A stretch of 50,127 bases of DNA from Arthrobacter sp. HY1533 (GTDB lineage: Bacteria; Actinomycetota; Actinomycetes; Actinomycetales; Micrococcaceae), in NCBI RefSeq assembly GCF_027568515.1, contig NZ_JANKZF010000034.1:1-50127 (forward strand), read 5' to 3'. Shown one piece after another: positions 7,855-16,506 of the stretch (within the stretch, counting starts at the first letter, position 1; every line of letters starts with the position of its first letter). The notes below the pieces were generated by a model. It had not been told where the DNA came from. It was given only the letters and a program-made list of their open reading frames with translations, and searched no databases. A program made the translations under genes and the position numbers.

Positions 7855-8490
7855 ATGAGCACAATCACCATCATCGGCACCGGAAACATGGCCCGCGGCA
7901 TCGCAGCCCGCGCACTCGCCGCAGGACGCACCGTGGAACTTCTCAACCGCGACGCCGGCAAAGCTGCGGCCGTTGCTGCCGAGCTTGGCGGCAACGCAAC
8001 CTCAGGCACCGTGGGCCAGGCCCCGGCCGGAGACATCGTGGTCCTGGCAGTGCCGTTCGGCGCAGCCAAGGAAATTGTCACCGCCTACGGCGAAGCACTG
8101 GCCGGCAAGACGGTCGTGGACATCACCAATCCCGTCAACTTTGAGACCTTTGATTCGCTCGTGGTGGCCCCCGGCACCTCGGCCGCCGAGGAAATCGCCG
8201 CACTGACCCCCGGCAACGTGGTCAAGGCCTTCAACACCACCTTCGCCGGCACCCTGGTGGCCGGGGAAGCCGGCGGCGCCCCGCTGGACGGCTTCATCGC
8301 AGGCGACAACGCCGAGGCGACCGCCGCCGTGGCCTCCCTCCAGGCAGACTCAGGCATGCGCCCCCTCGTGGTGGGCCCGCTCAAGCGCTCACGCGAGCTC
8401 GAGGGCTTCCAGTTCCTGCTCATGACCCTCCAGGCCAACCCTGCCTTCGAGACGTTCAACTGGAACACAGGCCTGAAAATCGTCGGCTGA
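7855..8490 (+). CDS. NADPH-dependent F420 reductase-like / NAD(P)-binding protein
   Basis: The 211-residue protein opens with a Rossmann fingerprint (ITIIGTGNMARGIAARAL) and has VVLAVPFGAAKEIV and VVDITNPVNFETF, the order seen in the F420H2:NADP oxidoreductase (Fno) and F420-reductase-like family. Such proteins move hydride between NADPH and cofactor F420 or act as NADP-dependent dinucleotide-binding proteins. The segment VVKAFNTTFAGTLV is a family hallmark. It is divergent to MarR and probably induced when that repressor leaves. Use of F420 is inferred from family and taxonomy, not shown. Confidence 0.85.
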   Translation: MSTITIIGTGNMARGIAARALAAGRTVELLNRDAGKAAAVAAELGGNATSGTVGQAPAGDIVVLAVPFGAAKEIVTAYGEALAGKTVVDITNPVNFETFDSLVVAPGTSAAEEIAALTPGNVVKAFNTTFAGTLVAGEAGGAPLDGFIAGDNAEATAAVASLQADSGMRPLVVGPLKRSRELEGFQFLLMTLQANPAFETFNWNTGLKIVG

Positions 8491-8520
8491 TCCCCACCTG
8501 CTCCCCCGCCAGGCTAATCA

Positions 8521-8557
8521 ACAGCCCTCACGCGTCCACGGGACGTGTGGGGGCTGT
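8521..8557. terminator. Bidirectional hairpin terminator
   Basis: Arms 8521-8537 and 8541-8557 pair over 17 positions, with two G-U wobbles and a 3-nt loop. A TTCCTTTTCC stretch follows on the plus strand. It sits between the convergent reductase and Ecm4-type genes and overlaps the last codons of the latter, so it probably serves both. Confidence 0.7.
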
Positions 8558-9532
8558 TCCTTTTCCGAAGGGGCTTCCGCCCAGCGACTCGCGGCCGTGC
8601 GCCGTCGTCCATCCCGCGGTGTCCGGGCCCAGCGGCACGATCTGGGTCGGGTTCAGGTCGGTGTGGACGATGTAGTAGTGGTCCTTGATCTGCTGGAAAT
8701 TCACTGTGTCGCCGAATCCGGGGGTCTGGAAAAGGTCCCGGGCATAGGCCCACAGGACAGGCATCTCGATGAGCTTGTTGCGGTTGCACTTGAAGTGGCC
8801 GTGGTAGACGGCGTCAAAACGGACCAGCGTGGTGAAGAGGCGGACGTCGGCCTCCGTGATGGAGTCACCCATGAGGTAGCGCTGCGTGGCGAGGCGTTCC
8901 TCGAGCCAGTCGAGGGCAACGAAAAGTCGCCCGTAGGCGGCGTTGTAGGCGTCCTGGCTGCCGGCAAAGCCGCAGCGGTACACCCCGTTGTTGATCTCCG
9001 TGAAGATCCGCTTGTTGACCACGGCCATTTCCTCGCGCAGCGCCTCCGGATAGAGGTCCGGGGCACCCTCACGGTGGAATTCAGTCCACTCGGTTGAGAA
9101 GTCGAGTGTGATCTGCGGGAAATTATTCGTCACAACCGCGCCGCTGGGCACGTCCACAATGGCCGGCACGGTGATGCCGCGCGGGTAGTTCGGGGTGCGC
9201 TTGAAGTACGCCTCCTGCAGGCGCTCGATGCCCAGGACCGGGTCCACGCCGCCCTCATCGAGGTCAAAGGTCCAGGAGCGGACGTCGTGCGTGGGCCCCG
9301 TGACGCCAATGGAAATGGCATCCTCCAGCCCCAGCAGTCGCCGGACAATGGTGGAACGGTGCGCCCACGGGCACGCCCGCGCCACGACGAGCCGGTAGCG
9401 CCCTGCCTCCACGGGGTAGCCGTCCTCGCCACCGCGGGTGATCCGGGTTTCAATGTAGTTGGTGTCCCGCGTGTACTCCGCCCCCGTGACGTAGGCGCCC
9501 TTGGTGCTGAATTCGGTGTTTTGCGTGTCCAT
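8528..9532 (-). CDS. Ecm4/YqjG-type S-transferase (glutathionyl-hydroquinone reductase family)
   Basis: The 334-residue protein contains VARACPWAHRSTIVRRLLGLEDAISIGV, with the family's catalytic Cys54 in CPWAHR. A thioredoxin-like N-terminal domain and an all-helical GST C-terminal domain (YLMGDSITEADVRLFTTLVRFDAVYHGHFKCN) follow. Known relatives reduce glutathionyl-hydroquinones with glutathione. Actinobacteria of this type generally make mycothiol instead, so the thiol partner here may differ. It converges on the F420-reductase-like gene and is divergent from the osmoprotectant operon. Confidence 0.9.
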   Translation of the reverse strand: MDTQNTEFSTKGAYVTGAEYTRDTNYIETRITRGGEDGYPVEAGRYRLVVARACPWAHRSTIVRRLLGLEDAISIGVTGPTHDVRSWTFDLDEGGVDPVLGIERLQEAYFKRTPNYPRGITVPAIVDVPSGAVVTNNFPQITLDFSTEWTEFHREGAPDLYPEALREEMAVVNKRIFTEINNGVYRCGFAGSQDAYNAAYGRLFVALDWLEERLATQRYLMGDSITEADVRLFTTLVRFDAVYHGHFKCNRNKLIEMPVLWAYARDLFQTPGFGDTVNFQQIKDHYYIVHTDLNPTQIVPLGPDTAGWTTAHGRESLGGSPFGKGTAPTRPVDA

Positions 9533-9746
9533 GGGGCCAGCCTAGCGCCATGGCCTGGGCGGCTCCGGAGTCCCGGCCCAGGCCTGCCCGGGCACGGTCC
9601 GGGCACGACGGCGGCACGCACCGTTCGCCGTCGTTTGCGGCCGGGAAACCCGGGCACGGCTTTACTGTGGAAAATATCCCTGCCTATGATCGAAAGGCAC
9701 GAGGTGAACTTTTCCTAAGAGCGCCACCCACAGTGAGGACTCAGCC

Positions 9747-10907
9747 ATGGCGGCCCCAGAAGCCACCGCCGCAGCACAGGGCACCAATGCAACAGCCCAG
9801 GAGACCATCGGCCGCGCGGGCACCGCGATGGTTGAATTTTCGCGGGTCAGCAAGATTTACCAGGCCGGGGCCCCCGCCGTGGAAAACCTCAGCCTGAGCG
9901 TGGACAAGGGCAAGATCACGGTGTTCGTTGGCCCCTCGGGCTGCGGAAAGACCACCTCGCTGCGCATGATCAACCGCATGGTGGAACCCACCAGCGGCAC
10001 CATCACCGTGGGCGGGCGCGACGTCGCATCCATTCCGGCCCCCGAGCTGCGCCGTTCCATGGGCTACGTCATGCAGCAGTCCGGGCTGCTCCCCCACCGC
10101 ACGGTGGTGGACAACATTGCCACCGTGCTGCGGCTGAACAAGGTGCCGCGCGCGGCCGCACGGAAGCGCGCCCTGGAACTGCTGGAAACCGTGGGCCTGC
10201 CGGCCGGCATGGCCCGCCGCTACCCCAACCAGCTCTCCGGCGGCCAGCAGCAGCGGGTGGGCGTGGCCCGGGCACTGGCCGCGGATCCGCCCGTGCTGCT
10301 CATGGACGAGCCGTTCTCCGCCGTTGACCCCGTGGTCCGTGCCGAACTCCAAGCCGAACTGCTGCGGCTGCAGCGCGAGCTGGCCAAGACCATCATTTTT
10401 GTCACGCACGACATTGACGAGGCCACGCTGCTGGGCGACAAGGTGGCCGTCTTTGCCACGGGCGGGCGGGTGGCCCAGTACGCGCCGCCGGAGGAGATCC
10501 TGCGCGCGCCGGTTGACGACTTTGTGGCCAACTTTGTGGGCCGCGACCGCGGCTTCCGGCACCTGTCCTTCAGCCCCGGCACCGATGTTCCGCTCCACCG
10601 GGCTCCCACGTTCCTGATGGACGACGCCGGCAGGAACCAAGCCGCCGCTTCGGCGGCCTGGGCCTTGGCTGTGGACGGTGACGGGCACCCTTTGGGCTGG
10701 CTCCCGCCGGGTGCTTCCGGATTGGAAATCGTGCCGGGCGGCTCGCTGTTCCACCCGGGCGACAGCCTCCGCAACGCCCTCGATGCGGCATTGTCCTCCC
10801 CGTCCGGGCAGGGCGTGGCCGTGGACGCGGACGGGCGCGTCGCAGGCCTGGTCCAGGCCCCAGAAGTTTTGGCAGCAATTGATGCCGCACGGGAGGGCCG
10901 GAGCTGA
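9747..10907 (+). CDS. Osmoprotectant ABC transporter ATP-binding protein
   Basis: The 386-residue protein is an OpuCA/ProV-type ATPase. Walker A is GPSGCGKTT (residues 62-70), the signature is LSGGQQQRVGVARAL, and Walker B is VLLMDEPFSAVDPVVRAELQ, followed by VTHDIDEATLLGD. The segment after about residue 285 has the size of the CBS pair that senses ionic strength in OpuA/OpuC, but only part (ASAAWALAVDGDGHPLGWL and GVAVDADGRVAGLVQAPEVLAAI) looks CBS-like. An alternative ATG lies at residue 28 (MVEFSRVSKIY). The stop overlaps the next start (TGATG). Confidence 0.92.
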   Translation: MAAPEATAAAQGTNATAQETIGRAGTAMVEFSRVSKIYQAGAPAVENLSLSVDKGKITVFVGPSGCGKTTSLRMINRMVEPTSGTITVGGRDVASIPAPELRRSMGYVMQQSGLLPHRTVVDNIATVLRLNKVPRAAARKRALELLETVGLPAGMARRYPNQLSGGQQQRVGVARALAADPPVLLMDEPFSAVDPVVRAELQAELLRLQRELAKTIIFVTHDIDEATLLGDKVAVFATGGRVAQYAPPEEILRAPVDDFVANFVGRDRGFRHLSFSPGTDVPLHRAPTFLMDDAGRNQAAASAAWALAVDGDGHPLGWLPPGASGLEIVPGGSLFHPGDSLRNALDAALSSPSGQGVAVDADGRVAGLVQAPEVLAAIDAAREGRS

Positions 10908-11590
10908 TGGACTGGTTCCTGGCCAACCTGCCACAGGTGCTGAACTTGGCCGGCTACCACCTCATCCAGGCCGTGGTGCCCCTGGTGCTCAGCGTGGCCA
11001 TCGCCATCCCGCTCGCACAGCTGGCCCGCCTGAACAAGGTGGCCGGAGGCATCATCCTGTCCGCCGGATCGCTGCTGTACACCGTGCCCTCACTGGCCCT
11101 GTTTGTGATCCTGCCGAGCATCCTGGGCACCCGGATCCTGGACTTCACCAACATCATCGTGGCCCTGACCATCTACGCCGTTGCCCTTCTGGTGCGCTCC
11201 ACCCTGGACGCCCTGAACTCAGTTGACGACTCCCTGCGCCAGGCCGCCACCGCCATGGGCTACAAGCCGCTGGCGCGCTTCCTGCAGGTGGATTTGCCGC
11301 TGTCCGTCCCGGTCCTGTTTGCCGGGCTGCGCGTCATCTCGGTCAGCAACATCTCACTCGTGACGGTCGGCTCGCTGCTGGGCATCCCGAGCCTGGGATT
11401 CTTCTTCACCGACGGGCTGCAGCGAAATTTCCCCACTGAAATTGTGGTCGGAATTCTCGGCACCCTGGTCCTGGCGCTGCTCATGGACGTGGTGCTGGTG
11501 CTGTTGCAGCGCCTGCTGACGCCGTGGCTGCGTGCTGGCGCCCAACCGTCACGCGCTTCCACGGCCCGGACGACGGCGGTGCCTGCGTGA
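10907..11590 (+). CDS. Osmoprotectant ABC transporter permease
   Basis: The 227-residue permease has about six hydrophobic segments and the ABC inner-membrane coupling motif in NSVDDSLRQAATAMGYKPLARFLQVDLPLSVPVLFAGLR. This matches OpuBB/OpuCB-type permeases that carry glycine betaine, choline or related solutes. It begins one base inside the ATPase stop (TGATG) and ends in a GTGA overlap with the second permease. With the other permease it forms the channel. Substrate specificity cannot be read from this subunit. Confidence 0.92.
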   Translation: MDWFLANLPQVLNLAGYHLIQAVVPLVLSVAIAIPLAQLARLNKVAGGIILSAGSLLYTVPSLALFVILPSILGTRILDFTNIIVALTIYAVALLVRSTLDALNSVDDSLRQAATAMGYKPLARFLQVDLPLSVPVLFAGLRVISVSNISLVTVGSLLGIPSLGFFFTDGLQRNFPTEIVVGILGTLVLALLMDVVLVLLQRLLTPWLRAGAQPSRASTARTTAVPA

Positions 11591-12378
11591 GCTTCCCCGC
11601 CGCGGCCCGCCCGCTCACCACCTACACGTCCACCAGCCCCTTCGGCCAAGGCTGGGAATGGCTGTCGGACCCGCTGAACTGGCAGGGCCCGGCCGGCATC
11701 CCCGCCCGCGTCCTGGAACACCTGGGATATTCGTCGCTGGTGCTGGCCATTTCCCTGGCCATTGCCGTGCCCATCGGCCTGTACGTGGGGCACACGGGCA
11801 GGGGCCGTGTTGTGGTGGTTTCCCTCGCGGGCATGCTCCGGGCCCTGCCCACGCTGGGCATCATGACCCTGTTCGCCCTGATCGCCACCTCGACGCTGTC
11901 GCTCATGCCTGCCATTTGGGCGCTCGTGCTGCTCGCCGTGCCGCCCATCCTGACCGGCACCTATGCCGGCATTGCCGCTGTGGACCGGGACCTGGTGGAC
12001 GCGGCCCGGGCCATGGGCATGGAGGAACGGCAGGTCCTGTTCGGCGTTGAGGTGCCCAATGGACTGCCGGTCATGCTGGGCGGGCTGCGCTCGGCCGTGC
12101 TCCAGGTGGTGTCCACAGTGGCCGTGGTGGCCTTCATCAGCCTGGGCGGACTGGGCCGGTTCATCATTGACGGCCTGGCCGTGCAGGATTACGGCCAGGT
12201 CCTGGGCGGCGCCGTGGTCATTGCCGTGGTGGCCATTGTGCTCGACGGGCTTCTGGCCCTGCTCCAGCGCAGCGTGGTTTCACCCGGGCTGGGCGTTGCC
12301 CCGGCCCCCGGGCAGCCGGCAGCAGACGCCCCACAGAAGCAACTTCATCCAACCCGACCATCAGGAGACAAACCATGA
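11587..12378 (+). CDS. Osmoprotectant ABC transporter permease
   Basis: This is the second permease of the same importer, 263 residues from the GTG at 11587. That codon is chosen because it overlaps the previous stop in a GTGA junction; an upstream ATG would overlap far more. The coupling motif is DRDLVDAARAMGMEERQVLFGVEVPNGLPVMLGGLR, and VVAFISLGGLGRFI is typical of OpuCD/OpuBD. The hydrophilic C-terminal tail of about 35 residues is proline-rich. The stop overlaps the start of the binding-protein gene (ATGA). Confidence 0.92.
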   Translation: MSFPAAARPLTTYTSTSPFGQGWEWLSDPLNWQGPAGIPARVLEHLGYSSLVLAISLAIAVPIGLYVGHTGRGRVVVVSLAGMLRALPTLGIMTLFALIATSTLSLMPAIWALVLLAVPPILTGTYAGIAAVDRDLVDAARAMGMEERQVLFGVEVPNGLPVMLGGLRSAVLQVVSTVAVVAFISLGGLGRFIIDGLAVQDYGQVLGGAVVIAVVAIVLDGLLALLQRSVVSPGLGVAPAPGQPAADAPQKQLHPTRPSGDKP

Positions 12379-13316
12379 GCCAGAACTCCACTCCCACCCG
12401 CCGCCGCGCGTTCCTCGGGGCCGCCGCAGGGCTTTCCATCGCCTTCGCCCTGTCTGCCTGCGGTGGTTCCCCCCTGGCCACCGGCTCCTCCAGCGGTGGC
12501 GGCGGGCCCGTGGTGGTGGGCTCGGCCAACTTCCCGGAAAACGCCATCATTGCCGAAATCTATGCCGGGGCATTGAACGCCGCAGGTGTTCAGGCCACCA
12601 CCAAACTGAACATCGGCGCCCGCGAGGTCTACATCAAGGCCATCGAGGACGGTTCGGTGGATGTGGTGCCGGACTACAGCGGCAACTTGCTGGGCTTTGT
12701 GGACGCAGCCAACACGGTCACGGACCCCGCCGGAATCCTCACGGCGCTGCCGGGCAAGCTGCCGTCCGGGTTGTCCGTCTTGGCCGCCTCGGCGGCCGAG
12801 GACAAGGACGCCCTGGTGGTCACGGCCGACACCGCCGCCAAGAACGGCAACCTCAAGACCATTGAGGACCTTGCCAAGGTCTGTGGCAGCATGACGCTGG
12901 GCGCGCAGCCGGAATTCCAGACCCGGCCGTACGGGCTGCCGGGGCTGGCGAAGCTCTACAACTGCGTGCCGAAGGCGTTCACGCCCATCAGCGACGGCGG
13001 CGGCCCGCTGACCGTCAAGGCGCTGCTGAACAATGAGATCCAGGTGGCCGACATTTACACCACCTCCCCCGACATTGCGGCGAACAAGCTCGTGGTGCTC
13101 GAGGACCCCAAGAACAACTGGCTGGCCCAGCAGGTCCTGCCGCTGGTCAAGACGGACCGCGTCAACGATGCAGCCAAGACTGCCCTGGACAACGTCTCCA
13201 AGATCCTGACCACGGCGGATTTGATCTCGCTGCGCGAAAAGGTCGAGGGCAGCGCGAAAATGGACCCCAAGGCAGCCGCAACGCAGTGGCTGGCGGACAA
13301 GGGAATCAGCAAGTAG
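12375..13316 (+). CDS. Osmoprotectant substrate-binding lipoprotein (OpuAC/OpuCC-like)
   Basis: The protein has 313 residues. The signal region RRRAFLGAAAGLSIAFALSAC ends in a lipobox with Cys29. The mature part is an OpuAC-type domain: VVVGSANFPENAIIAEIYAGAL, then VDVVPDYSGNLLGFV and VADIYTTSPDIAANKLVVLEDP. Such proteins bind quaternary amines such as glycine betaine, choline or carnitine. It is the fourth gene of a four-gene importer with overlapping junctions; the flavoprotein gene begins six bases after its stop. Confidence 0.92.
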   Translation: MSQNSTPTRRRAFLGAAAGLSIAFALSACGGSPLATGSSSGGGGPVVVGSANFPENAIIAEIYAGALNAAGVQATTKLNIGAREVYIKAIEDGSVDVVPDYSGNLLGFVDAANTVTDPAGILTALPGKLPSGLSVLAASAAEDKDALVVTADTAAKNGNLKTIEDLAKVCGSMTLGAQPEFQTRPYGLPGLAKLYNCVPKAFTPISDGGGPLTVKALLNNEIQVADIYTTSPDIAANKLVVLEDPKNNWLAQQVLPLVKTDRVNDAAKTALDNVSKILTTADLISLREKVEGSAKMDPKAAATQWLADKGISK

Positions 13317-13322
13317 GCGGCC

Positions 13323-14756
13323 ATGGCCACGGCGAGTGAAGTCGAAAACGTTGATGTGGTGGTGCTTGGCATGGGCCCGGGAGGCGAATCCGCCGCCGGG
13401 GAGTTGGCCGCCGCAGGCCTTGCGGTGGTGGGCGTGGAGGCCCGCCTGGTGGGCGGCGAGTGCCCCTACTACGGCTGCATCCCGTCCAAGATCATGATCC
13501 GGGCGGGCAACGCGGTGGCCGAGGCGCACCGCGTGCCCGGGCTCGCCGGCACCGTGCAGGCGCACCCAGACTTCAGCCAGGTTGCCCGGCGCATCCGCGA
13601 CGAGGCAACCGACAACTGGAACGACGCCGCGGCCGCCAAGCGCTTCACCGGCAAGGGCGGGGTGCTGGTGCGCGGAACGGGCAGGCTCAGCGGTCCCCGC
13701 GAGGTCACGGTTGACCTGCACGACGGCGGCCGGCGCACCTTCCGCGCGCGCCTGGCCGTGGTGCTCAACCCCGGCACCAACCCCGCCGTCCCGGACGTCC
13801 CGGGCCTGGCGGGCACACCCTTCTGGACCAACCGGGAGGCCGTCCAGGCTGCGGATGCGCCGGCGTCGCTCATTGTGTGGGGCGGCGGAGCCGTTGCCGT
13901 GGAGCTGGCCCAGGCTTTCACGCGCTTTGGCACCAAGGTGACAATGGTGCTGCGCGGGCCCCGCCTGCTCTCGCGGGAGGAACCCGAGGCGGGCCAGCTG
14001 CTGGCCAAGGTGTTCCGCGAGGAAGGCATCAAGGTCCTGCGCAACAGGGATGTCACGGCCGTCTCACACAAGGACGGGAAGTTCAGCCTGGAACTGTCAC
14101 CCGCCGGCGGCCGGTCCGGCGGGTCACGGTCCACACGCCTCACTGCCGGACAGCTGCTCGTGGCGACGGGGCGCACCCAGGCGCTGGCCGGCGTCGGGCT
14201 TTCCGAAGCGGGCATTGTGTGGGACGGGAAGGCGGCACCGGAACTCGATGATCACCTGCAGCTGGCCGATGGCCTCTACCTGATCGGCGACGCCGCGGGG
14301 GCCGGGGCCTTCACCCACATGTCGATGCACCACGGCAACATTGTCACCGGGCACATCCTCGCGCGGCACAACGGGCAGCCGGACCGGGGCGGCGCGGACA
14401 ACCACGCCGTGCCGCACGTGACGTTCACGGACCCGGAGATCGGCGGCGTGGGCCTCACGGAACAACAGGCGCGGGAGGCCGGCCTCGAGGTGCGCGTGGG
14501 CTTCACGGACCTGGCCGATTCCACGCGCGGGTGGATCCACAAGTCAGGAAACCAGGGCTTCATCAAGGTGGTTCAGGATGCCTCGAGCGGCGTCCTGGTG
14601 GGGGCCACCTCCGCAGGCCCCATGGGCGGCGAGGTGCTGTCCATGCTGGCGCTGGCCGTGCACGCGCGCATCCCCGTGGCCACCCTGAAGACCATGGTCT
14701 ACGCCTACCCCACATTCCACCGGGCGGTTCCGGAGGCGCTCAAGGACCTGGCGTAA
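13323..14756 (+). CDS. FAD-dependent pyridine nucleotide-disulfide oxidoreductase
   Basis: The 477-residue protein has the family's FAD fingerprint (VDVVVLGMGPGGESAAGELA), the redox-active pair Cys47 and Cys52 in GGECPYYGCIPSK, a second nucleotide site (SLIVWGGGAVAVELAQAFTRFGTKVTMV), the FAD contact LYLIGDAAGAGAFTH, and a dimerisation domain ending YAYPTFHRAVPEAL. This is the layout of dihydrolipoamide dehydrogenase and mercuric-reductase relatives. The C-terminal His-x-x-x-x-Glu differs from the dihydrolipoamide dehydrogenase HPTxxE. The disulfide substrate is unknown. Six bases separate it from the osmoprotectant lipoprotein gene, so it is probably co-transcribed, though a functional tie is not obvious. 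Confidence 0.9.
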   Translation: MATASEVENVDVVVLGMGPGGESAAGELAAAGLAVVGVEARLVGGECPYYGCIPSKIMIRAGNAVAEAHRVPGLAGTVQAHPDFSQVARRIRDEATDNWNDAAAAKRFTGKGGVLVRGTGRLSGPREVTVDLHDGGRRTFRARLAVVLNPGTNPAVPDVPGLAGTPFWTNREAVQAADAPASLIVWGGGAVAVELAQAFTRFGTKVTMVLRGPRLLSREEPEAGQLLAKVFREEGIKVLRNRDVTAVSHKDGKFSLELSPAGGRSGGSRSTRLTAGQLLVATGRTQALAGVGLSEAGIVWDGKAAPELDDHLQLADGLYLIGDAAGAGAFTHMSMHHGNIVTGHILARHNGQPDRGGADNHAVPHVTFTDPEIGGVGLTEQQAREAGLEVRVGFTDLADSTRGWIHKSGNQGFIKVVQDASSGVLVGATSAGPMGGEVLSMLALAVHARIPVATLKTMVYAYPTFHRAVPEALKDLA

Positions 14757-14795
14757 CGCCCCCGGGCTGGCTTCGGGCCGGTCCGGAGGCGCCGG

Positions 14796-16364
14796 TCAGC
14801 TGCCGAGCAGCAGAGTTTGCCAGCCGCCGGTGCCGATCTGTGACCGGGTGCCGAACCTGTCCTTGAGGATTGCGTAGTGATGCAGGTTGCCTGCGCCGTC
14901 GCGGGCCAGGACGCCCCAGGCCTTGGTGCCCAGATGGTTGCTGATTCCGGACAGGTGGGTCATGGAGCCCCATCCGGTGCCGATCACCTTGCGCGGCTCA
15001 TCCATGAAGCCGCCAACGCCGTTGCCCCGGTACAAAATCAATTGTCCTGCTGCGTTGCGTGCCGCCAGGTCGGTGCGGCCGTCGCCGTCGAATTCAACGG
15101 CAATGATGGTCAATGGCCCCCATCCCACGCCGATCTTGCTTGGCATGGCCAGGGCGGAACCGTCAGCGGAGGCATAGTGAAAAAGCTCCCCCGAGAGGCG
15201 CTGCTTGGCCACAATGCCGGGATACTTGTCAGACATGCGCCACTTGGTGGCAATGATGTCGAAGTTGCCCCACCCCCACCCGATCTGCCTGGTGGCTGCC
15301 AGGGTGCCGTTCGCCTGTCCGAGGCTCAGTGTCAGCCGGCCATCGGCCCACTTGCCCACGATGTCCTGCCGGCCGTCGGAGTTGAAGTCAATCAACTCCA
15401 GCTGCGCCACCCCTGCCCAGCCGCCCGAGACAAACGTGCGCTTCCACAAGTCGGCACCGTTGGCGGAGCCGTAGATGAACAGATTGCCGGCGGAGTCAAT
15501 CGCTGCCACATCCCCGTCGTTGGCCACAGCCACGGGCCCCGGCGTGGGAGTGGGCGTGGGAGTGGGCTGGGGCTGGTTCACACGCGAGGACTCGTAGCCG
15601 GCCAGGTTGGCCACCACAATCCTCATGCCGCCCCAGCCGCTCTTGGTGGTCTGGACCTGGCCGATGCCGATATCGGTTGCACGCTTGTCCAGCATGGCGG
15701 CCTTGTGGGCGGGCGATCCCATCCACCAGTCAACAATGTTCGCGGGCGTGTAGTTGATGCCAATGATTTCCGAGTACATGTCGGCGCCCTTGGGCAGGAT
15801 CGACAGCCCGGCATCTGGTCGGTGAACCTGCCCCATGTTGAGGTTGCCGTCCTTGTTCAGGCGCGTGTTCAAGGTGGCGGCCCACTGCTGGGACCCCGTG
15901 GCAATGGTCGCATTCCAGACAAGCGGCCCGGCGCCGCTGGCGGCCCGGCGGTTGTTGATCAGGGCCAGGACCTGGACTAGGTAGGGGTCGCTGCTCGCTG
16001 CGGCAGCGTACGGGGCGGCGGCGTAGGGGGCGGCAATGCCCCTTCCGGCCTTGTCCGGCGCAGGGACGGGCGCGGTGGGCGTGGCCACAGAGCCTGTTGG
16101 CTCCATGCTCGGGACCGGCTGGGCGGTGGCCTCCGGCGGGGTGGTGGACGCTGCCGTTGCGGGCGGCGTCGTGGCCGGAGCCGGCATTTCCGTTGCGTTT
16201 GCCGTGGGGCCCGCCAACGGAACGGCTGCGGGCGTGGGGGCGGCAGTTGACTCGGCCGCCGCGGGCGCGGCCAGGGCCGGCGCCGCCCCGGAAACCAGGA
16301 ATCCTGGCAGCAGGAGGGAAGCGGTCAGGGCCAATGCCGGAATGCGTCCGGGATGTTTTCGCAT
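14796..16364 (-). CDS. Secreted CAP-domain protein with FG-GAP/VCBS-like repeats
   Basis: The protein has 522 residues. A signal peptide (residues 1-33) is followed by a long Ala/Pro/Thr-rich linker to about residue 125. A CAP/SCP domain then runs from VLALINNRRAASGAGPLVWNATI to GMRIVVANLAGY. A PTPTPTPTP linker, encoded by a 12-bp tandem repeat near 15541-15564, leads to repeats such as LELIDFNSDGRQDIVGKWADGRLTL and AVEFDGDGRTDLAARNAAGQLILY, which are calcium-binding FG-GAP-type blades. It is probably exported and associated with the cell wall or medium. It converges with the flavoprotein gene. Its function is unknown. Confidence 0.88.
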   Translation of the reverse strand: MRKHPGRIPALALTASLLLPGFLVSGAAPALAAPAAAESTAAPTPAAVPLAGPTANATEMPAPATTPPATAASTTPPEATAQPVPSMEPTGSVATPTAPVPAPDKAGRGIAAPYAAAPYAAAASSDPYLVQVLALINNRRAASGAGPLVWNATIATGSQQWAATLNTRLNKDGNLNMGQVHRPDAGLSILPKGADMYSEIIGINYTPANIVDWWMGSPAHKAAMLDKRATDIGIGQVQTTKSGWGGMRIVVANLAGYESSRVNQPQPTPTPTPTPGPVAVANDGDVAAIDSAGNLFIYGSANGADLWKRTFVSGGWAGVAQLELIDFNSDGRQDIVGKWADGRLTLSLGQANGTLAATRQIGWGWGNFDIIATKWRMSDKYPGIVAKQRLSGELFHYASADGSALAMPSKIGVGWGPLTIIAVEFDGDGRTDLAARNAAGQLILYRGNGVGGFMDEPRKVIGTGWGSMTHLSGISNHLGTKAWGVLARDGAGNLHHYAILKDRFGTRSQIGTGGWQTLLLGS

Positions 16365-16506
16365 GGGGTTGTGCCTCGCGTCGGGGTGTGGGCCCGGCTG
16401 AGACCGGGGAGCATACCCATGGTAACCGCAGCGGGGCCGGGCAGGGCAAGGGTTCCGGGGAACCCGCCCAACACCTGACTGCCCGGAGCCGGCGGCGCCG
16501 CGAGCC

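Noticed and set aside
9741-10934. 397-residue minus-strand frame opposite the osmoprotectant ATPase
   Set aside because: Antisense shadow; the plus-strand frame has complete ATPase motifs.
12345-13721. 458-residue minus-strand open frame across the osmoprotectant lipoprotein and flavoprotein genes
   Set aside because: It spans two well-supported plus-strand genes and shows no family sequence; high GC makes such frames common.
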